A stretch of 64,000 bases of DNA, from positions 5,731,501 through 5,795,500 of the forward strand of contig NZ_FSRB01000001.1 of NCBI RefSeq assembly GCF_900129635.1, given 5' to 3'. This document shows, piece by piece, positions 57,520-64,000 of this stretch (position 1 is the stretch's first letter; every line of letters starts with the position of its first letter). Origin of the DNA: Singulisphaera sp. GP187 (GTDB taxonomy: Bacteria; Planctomycetota; Planctomycetia; Isosphaerales; Isosphaeraceae). The translations under genes were made by a program, and so were the position numbers. The notes beneath the pieces are model-generated. The model worked only from the letters and a program-made list of their open reading frames with translations, had not been told where the DNA came from and searched no databases.

Positions 57520-57720
57520 TTACTTCTTACGGGTTTTCGCTTTCGCTTTCGAATTTTCGAAGTCGATCATCTGTTGGCGAGTATCCTCGTCTTGCTTCGT
57601 GGGCCCCGGCGTGAGTTGTGGCTCGCCGCTGACGCCGCCGCAACCGCTCAGGGATAAGGTGAGGCCGCAGATCAACCCATAGAGAAAAGCACTGATCAGA
57701 ATGATTCGAAGAGAACGCAC
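57520..57720 (-). CDS. Small lipoprotein
   Basis: The 66-aa product has a signal (RIILISAFLYGLICGLTLSL) ending SGCGG, with Cys as the lipidation site, a short Gly/Pro linker, and a basic end (KAKAKTRKK). The start codon is GTG at 57720 with AGAGGA 11 bases upstream. Tiny lipoproteins like this accompany DUF1559 genes in planctomycetes; here the order is lipoprotein first. No function is known. Confidence 0.7.
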   Translation of the reverse strand: MRSLRIILISAFLYGLICGLTLSLSGCGGVSGEPQLTPGPTKQDEDTRQQMIDFENSKAKAKTRKK

Positions 57721-58337
57721 GTTGGGGGGATCCTCTTGCTAAAAAAACACGGAGAACCGACCCGGAGCGATCCGGCTCGCGTCAGGCACACCCTAATTAC
57801 TTAGAGTATGAGTTGATGAGAATGTAGTCGGGTTTTGTTGATCTCTTGAGAGATCGCGATTCAGGCAAGGCCGGTGGGGCGTCACTGGGAGGAAGCACCA
57901 GGCTTCGGGGGACGCACTGGGGGACAATCCGTTATGGAGTTTTCGCTGGTCGCGCACGTCTCAAGCGAACTCCGGCTTGGCGGAGTGACCCTTGGGACGA
58001 CCGAGCGAATGAGTATGCACGTTCCGAGTGCATGCATCGTGGGGGATCATACACAGGTCAAACAATCTCTGCCATGCCCTCGTCGCGGTCAGTCGCGCGA
58101 AGGAATGAGCCGAGAGCGGGACCGATTGTTACCTAAACCTTGAATACAGAATGACCTGAGTCATTGTCGAGGTGAGTGAAAGATTGCTTGATTTTTTTTG
58201 AAAATTGCCTGGATATGATCGTTCTCAGGTCTGCGATTGTTGGATTGCCTGAATATGATCGTTCTCAGATCTGCGATTGTTGGTATTGAGCCGGCGACGG
58301 GTTATGGGGGCGGTGCGGATGCGCCGCCCTTTTGAGG
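57721..58337. other. Gene-free stretch with a 40-bp tandem repeat
   Basis: 617 bases with no supported gene; short open frames have no protein character. It includes the likely promoter of the small lipoprotein gene on its left and, on its right, a tandem 40-bp repeat (listed) that follows the stop of the next gene. Confidence 0.45.
58204..58283. repeat. Two tandem copies of a 40-bp unit
   Basis: Bases 58204-58243 and 58244-58283 are adjacent direct repeats of 40 bp with only a few mismatches; each contains ATATGATCGTTCTCAG and CTGCGATTGTTGG. The unit is A/T-richer than its surroundings and lies just after the stop of the minus-strand gene at 58338. Confidence 0.75.
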
Positions 58338-59168
58338 TTAGAGGCCCGTTTCTTCGAGCCGTTGGCGGTCGCGGGCGCGGCGATACCAGCACCAGAGGAG
58401 CCGGTGGGTCGAGTATTCCAGCAGGGCCTGTGAGCTCGAGAAGGCCGACTCGACCGGGTCTTTGCGTTCGACGATCGCCCGGCTGGGTGGGGTGATGTCG
58501 GCGCGGTCGGCCCGGGCGCAGAGGTCGGCCAGGAACACGGGGAAGTTTTCCGACGCCTTGGGGCTGAGCCGCTCCCCCAGGTAGGCGTAGTTCATCTGGT
58601 TCTCGACGATCCGGAACGCGATTAGCGGATCGCGGCGGATGATGATCGCCTCGCCGACCGGGTCGCGTAGCAGGCGGCTCGCGCGTTTGCTGCGGTCGGG
58701 GGGCTTGCCGACCCGGAGCGTGATCGCTCGGAGCCCCACGGCCAGGGCGGCGGACCAGGCTGGCGGACTGGCCTTGCGGAACAGGTCCTCCGTGTCGATC
58801 CGCCCCGCGCTGATCAGGTCGATCCGATCCCAGGGGACCCAGTGCGTCGCTTCGCCATGCAGCCCTTGGACCCGGAAGCCTTCCGGCAGGCAGGCGGCGG
58901 TGTGGATCTTGCGCGGGGGGACGATGTCGGGGAACAGGTCGACCCGCCACGCCTCGGCCGGTACGCGGAACTCATAGAGGCCGTCGAGCAAGGTGCGGGT
59001 CTCGGCCTCGGTGAGCGGCCTCGGCCAGATCCCGGGCGCCCGCGCAACCCACTGCATGGCGTCGGTCGGGTGGAGGCCCGTCACCTTGCAGAAGAGGTCG
59101 CGGACCCCTTGCGGGTCGTCCACTTCCTCGAAGACCACCAGACGGTACATGGGTTTCGTGTTGGCCAT
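58338..59168 (-). CDS. Conserved hypothetical protein
   Basis: I do not recognise a named family. The 276-aa product starts MANTKPMYRLVVFEEVDDPQ (ATG 59168 behind GAGGTC). It has an alternating alpha/beta pattern with no signal peptide or membrane helix. Notable features are LHPTDAMQWVARAPGIWPRP, RKIHTAACLPEGFRVQGLHG, HWVPWDRIDLISAGRI and a Trp-rich C-terminus (HRLLWCWYRRARDRQR). The N-terminal part up to about residue 75 resembles small alpha-beta domains used in regulation, but I make no functional call. It is divergent from the TPR/peptidase gene, with 95 bases between starts. Confidence 0.75.
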   Translation of the reverse strand: MANTKPMYRLVVFEEVDDPQGVRDLFCKVTGLHPTDAMQWVARAPGIWPRPLTEAETRTLLDGLYEFRVPAEAWRVDLFPDIVPPRKIHTAACLPEGFRVQGLHGEATHWVPWDRIDLISAGRIDTEDLFRKASPPAWSAALAVGLRAITLRVGKPPDRSKRASRLLRDPVGEAIIIRRDPLIAFRIVENQMNYAYLGERLSPKASENFPVFLADLCARADRADITPPSRAIVERKDPVESAFSSSQALLEYSTHRLLWCWYRRARDRQRLEETGL

Positions 59169-59263
59169 GGTTCGACCTCGCCTTGATCCGTGTCGCCGCA
59201 TGCGGTTCGGTGGTTCATTTCCTCCGGCCCCTATGTTAGCGTGGAAAGGAACAGGAGGTGGGT

Positions 59264-62080
59264 ATGCTCCGCGAGATTCTACTGACTTTGCTCGTGACCG
59301 TGGTGGCTGGTTCCGACGGGCTCGATGAGGCCCGGCAACTTTTGCAGAACGGCCGCTACGCCGAGGCTCAGGAGGCGTACGAGGCGATCCTCAACGGGAA
59401 CGACCTCCCCGCGCCCGTTCGCGCCAAGGCCGTGCTCGGCCAGGCCGACTGTCTGGCCAGCCAAGGCGAGGTCGAGAGGGCCGTCGCCGCGCTGACCGAC
59501 CTCGCGGCGCAACAGCCCCAAAACGCCGACCTCGCCGCCCGGGTGGCCGACCTCCAACTCGCGCGCGGCGACTGGGAAGCGGCCGCTTCGGCCGCGCGAC
59601 GGGCCCGGAAGGTCGATCCCGACCACATCGCTGCGCGTTGGGTCGAGGCCCGCCTCCTGGAGGCGCGGGGCGAACTCGATCCCGCGGTCGATGCCTGGAA
59701 ATGGTTCATCGACCGGTACAACGAGCACCAGGCCGATCTCGCCAAGGACGCCGAGGCGCTCCTGATCGTCGGCCAGGCCTCCGAGCGTTATTACCGGGCG
59801 ATGGCGCGGGGGGACGAGCTCAGCGAGTCGCTCAACGACGTGATCAACGAGATCTACGAAGGAGCGCTCAAGGCCGACCCCCAATGCTGGCAGGCCCCCT
59901 GGCTCGAGGGCCGCTTGTTCCTTTCCGGCTACAACGAGGCCGCGGCCGCGAAGGAACTCGCCCGCGCCATGAAGATCAACCCGCAGGCCGCCGAAGTCCT
60001 GGTCACACTCGGCAACGCCGACCTCCAAGGGTACAAGCTCGCCGCCGGCCGGGCCAAAGTCGAGCGCGCCCTGGCGATCAACCCGCGGTACGCCCCCGCG
60101 CACATCTTGCTGGCCGACCTGAACATTTCCGACGAACGGTTCACCGACGCCCTGGCCGCCGCTCAAAAGGCGGTCGCCGAGAACCGGCACGACCAGGACG
60201 CCCTGGCCCGACTCGCCGCCTCGTTCCGCTTGCTGGTCGACCCGGTCGGCGCTGCGGTGGCCGAGGCCCTCGCTCTGGGCGACAACCCGAGGCCGGCCAC
60301 ATTCTACGCCGCCCTCGGCGAACGCCTGGCCGACCGTCGTAAATACCACTCGGCCGAACGCGCCTTCCTGCTCGCCGCGGCCGCCGACCCCCGCCGCGCC
60401 GAGGCGCCGATCGGGCTCGGAATGCTCTACATGCAGATCGGCCGCGAGAACGAGGCGCGCGATCTCTTTCAGGCCGCCTTCGCCGCCGACCCGTTCAACG
60501 TCCGCGCCAACAACCAGATGCTCGTGCTCAAGCACATGGCATCCTACAAGCCGATCCTCACCGAGCATTACAGTGTCCTGGTCGACCCCAAGCAGGACGA
60601 GTTGCTCGGCAAGTACATGGGCCGCTACCTCGAGTCAATCCACGGCGAACTGACCACCCGGTTCGGCTACTCCCCGCCCGAGATGACCCAGATCGAGATC
60701 TTGAAGGACCACAAGTGGTTCAGCGGCCGGACGATCGGCCTGCCGTTCATCCCGACCGTCGGCGCCTGCACGGGCAAGGTGGTCGCCCTGGCCAGCCCGC
60801 GCGCCACCGGCAAGCCGTTCAACTGGGCCCGGGTGCTCAAGCACGAACTCGTTCACGTCATCACTTTACAACAGACCGACTTCAACATCCCGCACTGGTA
60901 CACCGAGGCCCTGGCCGTCGAGAGCGAGGGGTTCCCCCGCCCCCAGGAGTGGAACAAGCTGCTCTTGGAACGCGTGCCGAGCCGCTCGAAGCTGCTGAAC
61001 CTCGACACGATCAACCTCGGGTTCATCCGCCCCAAGGAGCCCGACGACCGCCAGATGGCGTATTGCCAGGCCCAGCTCTACGCGCAATACATGCTCAAGC
61101 GGTTTGGTTCCGACGCCCTGATCAAGATGCTCGGCGCCTACCGCCGCGGCCTGACGACCGACCGGGCGATCGCCGCCTGCTTCCACGTGGAGAAGGCCGA
61201 CTTCGAGGCGGAGTACCTGACCTCGCTCGACGAGGTGGTCAAGACGATCCGGACCCGGGTCAACGACGAGAAGCCGATCAAGTTCTCGCAACTCGAGCGG
61301 ATGCTCAAGGAGAAGCCGGACGATGCCGACCTGAACGCGCGGATGGCCTACGAGCATTTCGCCCGCCGCGACCTCAAGGAGGCACGCCCGTTCGCCGAGA
61401 AGGCGCTCAAGGCCGTACCCCATCAGCCCCTGGCCAGCTACGTCAAGGCCCGCTTGCTGGTCACGATCGGCGACGAAGAGAGCGCGCTCGCGGTCCTCGA
61501 GCCGGCCCTTGACCCGAACAAGCCCAACGAACGGGTGATCGACCTGCTTGCCGAGCTCCAGTTGAAGGCAGGGAAGCTCGACGAGGCCGAGCGGCTCTAC
61601 GAGCTCGCCCGCCGCGACGACCCGGTCCACACCAAGTGGATCGCCGGCCTGGCGCGCGTCCACCTGCGGCAGAAGAACGACGCCAAGTTCCTGACTGACC
61701 TGGCGATGATCGCCGACAACGACGCCGACGACCTCGACGTCCGCAAGGCCCTGGCCGAGCGTCACCTCGCCGCCAAGCAACCCGACCTGGCCGAGAAATG
61801 GGCGATGGAGTGCCTCTACGTCAACGTCTACGACCCCGCCTGCCACCTCTTCCTGGCCGACGCCCTGGCCGCTCAGAAGAAGTACGCCCCGGCCATCGAG
61901 GAATACCAGACCGCGATCGAGCTGAAAGCGAAGCGACCCAACGACCTCAAAGTCAAGCTCGCCAAGGCCCAGCTCGGCCTCGGCAACCGCGACGCGGCCA
62001 AGGCGACTCTCGATACCTTGCTCAAGGATGACCCCGACCATCCTGAGGCCAAGGAGTTGCGCAAGGAAATCAGCGACTGA
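59264..62080 (+). CDS. TPR-repeat protein with a peptidase-MA-like metalloprotease domain
   Basis: The 938-aa product starts at ATG 59264 (AGGAGG five bases upstream; a GTG six bases earlier lies inside the ribosome site). A signal-like N-terminus (REILLTLLVTVVAGS) is followed by many TPR units from about residue 20 to 425 and again from about 700 to the end. Between them is a gluzincin domain with the zinc motif HELVH near residue 527 and WYTEALAVESEG as the second-helix Glu ligand. This is the peptidase_MA_2 layout, typical of planctomycete proteins of unknown substrate. Export to the periplasm is likely. The following membrane protein gene starts 194 bases after the stop. Confidence 0.85.
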   Translation: MLREILLTLLVTVVAGSDGLDEARQLLQNGRYAEAQEAYEAILNGNDLPAPVRAKAVLGQADCLASQGEVERAVAALTDLAAQQPQNADLAARVADLQLARGDWEAAASAARRARKVDPDHIAARWVEARLLEARGELDPAVDAWKWFIDRYNEHQADLAKDAEALLIVGQASERYYRAMARGDELSESLNDVINEIYEGALKADPQCWQAPWLEGRLFLSGYNEAAAAKELARAMKINPQAAEVLVTLGNADLQGYKLAAGRAKVERALAINPRYAPAHILLADLNISDERFTDALAAAQKAVAENRHDQDALARLAASFRLLVDPVGAAVAEALALGDNPRPATFYAALGERLADRRKYHSAERAFLLAAAADPRRAEAPIGLGMLYMQIGRENEARDLFQAAFAADPFNVRANNQMLVLKHMASYKPILTEHYSVLVDPKQDELLGKYMGRYLESIHGELTTRFGYSPPEMTQIEILKDHKWFSGRTIGLPFIPTVGACTGKVVALASPRATGKPFNWARVLKHELVHVITLQQTDFNIPHWYTEALAVESEGFPRPQEWNKLLLERVPSRSKLLNLDTINLGFIRPKEPDDRQMAYCQAQLYAQYMLKRFGSDALIKMLGAYRRGLTTDRAIAACFHVEKADFEAEYLTSLDEVVKTIRTRVNDEKPIKFSQLERMLKEKPDDADLNARMAYEHFARRDLKEARPFAEKALKAVPHQPLASYVKARLLVTIGDEESALAVLEPALDPNKPNERVIDLLAELQLKAGKLDEAERLYELARRDDPVHTKWIAGLARVHLRQKNDAKFLTDLAMIADNDADDLDVRKALAERHLAAKQPDLAEKWAMECLYVNVYDPACHLFLADALAAQKKYAPAIEEYQTAIELKAKRPNDLKVKLAKAQLGLGNRDAAKATLDTLLKDDPDHPEAKELRKEISD

Positions 62081-62273
62081 GCTGAGAGCGGAGCTTGCAG
62101 AGAGACAGAAGAGTCAGATCCACGCCGATTTTCGACGGGCGGGGGCCTTGCAACCCGAAGGGGTGACAGCTCAATCGCCAGGGCTGGAATCTTGGGTCGA
62201 TCTTTCCCCGGTGGGTTCCCGCGAAACCCTTTGGCAGTCGTTGTACCCTCAAGAGAAGACGAGAGTAGGCCTT

Positions 62274-63257
62274 GTGTCCGAGACAACAAGACTTCTGGAC
62301 CATCCTACCGGTTCTCCACCGAAGCAAACGTGGCTCCGTTTCGCACTCAGTGGACTGGTCGGGGGGGGATTGCTCGGGGGCGTGAGCGTGGGGGGGGAAT
62401 ACCTGCTCCGTGGGAGGGATCTCTATGAGTTGGCATTGCCAGTGTACCTGCTTCTTTATCCGCTCATAGGTATTGGGATTGGTTGGTTTTATGACCGCCA
62501 TCCGCATGCCCGAACCTGGGTGCGTCCCTCCGGTTTTTTCTCGGTGGAGCCGCTGCCTCCGGAAGAGGCCGACGCGCGTGGCCAGCGGAGCCGGCGATTC
62601 ATGGGGATCGGCTTCGGCGCGGGGATCGCCATCTCGCTCATGGCGACGGCCCTCGACTTCGTCTGGCGCGGTTGGCCATTTCTCGCGGAGACGTTGATCC
62701 CGACCCTGCTCTGGTGGCCCTACCTGGGCCTGTTATTTGGCTACTCGATGAGCCTTCAACCGGGGGCCTCGAAGCCTTCGATTCGGAACTTCCGGTTCCG
62801 GATGCGAACCGTGATGATCCTCGTGGCGTACGTTGCGCTCCTCTTCGGTCTTGGAACCCAGTCAGCGCGTTACAGCGGCCTGGCCCGGATCTATCACGAG
62901 AAAGATCGAGCCGCACGCGCGATGGTGGACTTTTTTCAGAGTCAGATCGAGAAGAGCCGTGTCGATCTGAAGCGAGCCGACAACGCGAAGGAACTCATCG
63001 CGGGACGGATCCCTGACGGATTGGACCCGTCCCAAAAGGTATTCTTGAAGGGGCTTGAAGGGAAAAGCACCGAGTCCTACAAGCAATACCGGTACGGGCT
63101 CATCGCCGATGGCGAGAATCGCCAAGCCGGGCTCGCTGCGAAGAATTTGGCGGAGTACGGCGCGCTCGTCGAGTCTCACAGGAAGCTGGCCGCGAAGTAT
63201 GCCAAGGCCGCGCGGGAGCCCTGGGTGCCTGTCGAGCCCGATCCGCCGATGCCGTGA
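62274..63257 (+). CDS. Polytopic membrane protein of unknown function
   Basis: No family recognised. The product is 327 aa if the GTG at 62274 is used (SETTRLLDHPTG follows); open frame continues upstream but overlaps the TPR gene and has poor protein character. Five hydrophobic segments are visible: FALSGLVGGGLLGGVSVGG, ELALPVYLLLYPLIGIGIGW, GIGFGAGIAISLMATALDFV, LIPTLLWWPYLGLLFGY and MRTVMILVAYVALLFGLGT. A soluble C-terminal part of about 110 residues, rich in Lys and Glu and likely helical, follows. The start is uncertain. Confidence 0.65.
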   Translation: MSETTRLLDHPTGSPPKQTWLRFALSGLVGGGLLGGVSVGGEYLLRGRDLYELALPVYLLLYPLIGIGIGWFYDRHPHARTWVRPSGFFSVEPLPPEEADARGQRSRRFMGIGFGAGIAISLMATALDFVWRGWPFLAETLIPTLLWWPYLGLLFGYSMSLQPGASKPSIRNFRFRMRTVMILVAYVALLFGLGTQSARYSGLARIYHEKDRAARAMVDFFQSQIEKSRVDLKRADNAKELIAGRIPDGLDPSQKVFLKGLEGKSTESYKQYRYGLIADGENRQAGLAAKNLAEYGALVESHRKLAAKYAKAAREPWVPVEPDPPMP

Positions 63258-63538
63258 TGATGGCGGTCACGCGTCAAAAAGTGCCAGGATCTGTTCGTTG
63301 TGCCATTTAAGCTATATTGTTGGAATTAACATGGAGTGGATGTAATGGCGGCTCCGCGCTCACATTCGCTGCCATCTCCGGCATGACCATTCCCATGGAT
63401 GTGGCTGGCAGGGACAGTTCAAAAGGGTTTCGAACCTGGCTGAGGACCATCCTCGCGTGGTCCACCGCTACGGTGAACGCAACCTGCTTCGGGCCAGGTT
63501 GGTTGGTGGAGCGAGCTGAACGGTGTCTTGGCGTGTGA

Positions 63539-64000
63539 CTACTGCAGGGCGGGACCGTCGGGCTTGCGAATGGGAGGCTGCTCCGGGCGGGGCTTACTTG
63601 CGACGATTGCCGCGGTCTTGGATCGCATCCCCTTCATGGTCTCAAGAGGGTAATACGGGAAGGTCGGCCAGGCGGTGAGGCGATCGCCGAGCTCCTCGAA
63701 TTGGGCGTGGGCTTCGGGATATCGGCCGGCGAGATAGCCGAGCACGGCGTACTTGCTTCGCGTGAGGTCGTCGGACGGGCGATGCATCAGGTATTCGTCG
63801 TAGACCGACTTGATCTCGGGCCAGACCTTGGGCGAACCCAGGTATCTCGCCTGCTGCCAGGGCGAGAGCTTGCTGTAGTAGCGGAGATGGGCGTCGCCGG
63901 AGAGGAGGGTGATCCCCGCCCGCCAGTTCTTGGTCGCGCGGCATGCGCGGCCGAATGCGAGCATCTCCTCGGCCGTGCCGTGCCACTTGGGGTCGAGCCA
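63539..64000 (-). CDS. DUF4034-like protein, C-terminal part (runs off the window)
   Basis: The frame is open from the window edge to a stop at 63539. The visible 153 residues begin WLDPKWHGTAEEMLAFGRAC and continue RYYSKLSPWQQARYLGSPKV, VYDEYLMHRPSDDLTRSKYA and AHAQFEELGDRLTAWPTFPY, a tandem-helix pattern resembling DUF4034 and TPR-like proteins in planctomycetes. The end is Pro- and Lys-rich. The start and N-terminal part are outside. The family call is from memory of the PKWHGTAEEML pattern. Confidence 0.6.
   Translation of the reverse strand, partial: WLDPKWHGTAEEMLAFGRACRATKNWRAGITLLSGDAHLRYYSKLSPWQQARYLGSPKVWPEIKSVYDEYLMHRPSDDLTRSKYAVLGYLAGRYPEAHAQFEELGDRLTAWPTFPYYPLETMKGMRSKTAAIVASKPRPEQPPIRKPDGPALQ

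Overview
The window is GC-rich bacterial chromosome that reads as a planctomycete, most likely of the Isosphaeraceae. The evidence is two DUF1559 proteins with type IV pilin-like N-termini, each paired with a small lipoprotein, a secreted sulfatase, an FHA/Ser-Thr kinase, an IS4-like transposase of a type seen in this family, a sigma-70 factor with three extra helix-turn-helix segments, and many secreted or membrane proteins of unknown function. The genus is inference.

Layout. 1-800: edge of an insertion sequence and a 32-bp perfect inverted repeat. 769-22709: the translation/transcription supercluster, almost all on the minus strand. Read in transcription order it is a sigma factor, tRNA-Thr(UGU), tRNA-Tyr, tRNA-Gly, tRNA-Thr(GGU), tuf, rpmG, tRNA-Trp, secE, nusG, rplK, rplA, rplJ, rplL, rpoB, an 860-bp gap, rpoC, then rpsL-rpsG. 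A uracil-DNA glycosylase and a plus-strand trio (zinc ribbon, GT4 glycosyltransferase, UPF0060) lie between rpoC and rpsL. 22710-26754: a long gap and two secreted proteins of unknown function; the second is broken by two frameshifts. 27132-30659: four translationally coupled genes (SIS isomerase, HAD phosphatase, deoxyhypusine-synthase-like protein, PfkB kinase), the best candidate here for an undescribed pathway. 31200-35579: amidase, SRAP-like protein, UmuC-type polymerase, DUF72. 36367-40870: sugar and envelope genes (WecE-type transaminase, GT39-like membrane transferase, methyltransferase, GT2). 41759-46119: DUF2239, glycine-rich RRM protein, psuG, frameshifted FHA-kinase. 46235-49301: sulfatase, DUF1559 and lipoprotein. 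49403-53309: a minus-strand run containing a periplasmic methanethiol oxidase (SBP56) and an SCO1 copper chaperone. 53463-57720: galK, metK, DUF1559 and a small lipoprotein. 58338-64000: a conserved hypothetical protein, a TPR/peptidase-MA protein, a membrane protein and a truncated DUF4034-like gene.

Two signals cut across the annotation. First, three frameshifts in two genes each sit at a G or C run one base too short, which points to homopolymer error in the assembly or to recent decay. Second, two unlinked genes (amidase and DUF2239) share a promoter with two CCCGGGTAA-type boxes about 28 bp apart, suggesting a common unknown regulator. All functional calls come from reading sequence motifs; no database search was possible.
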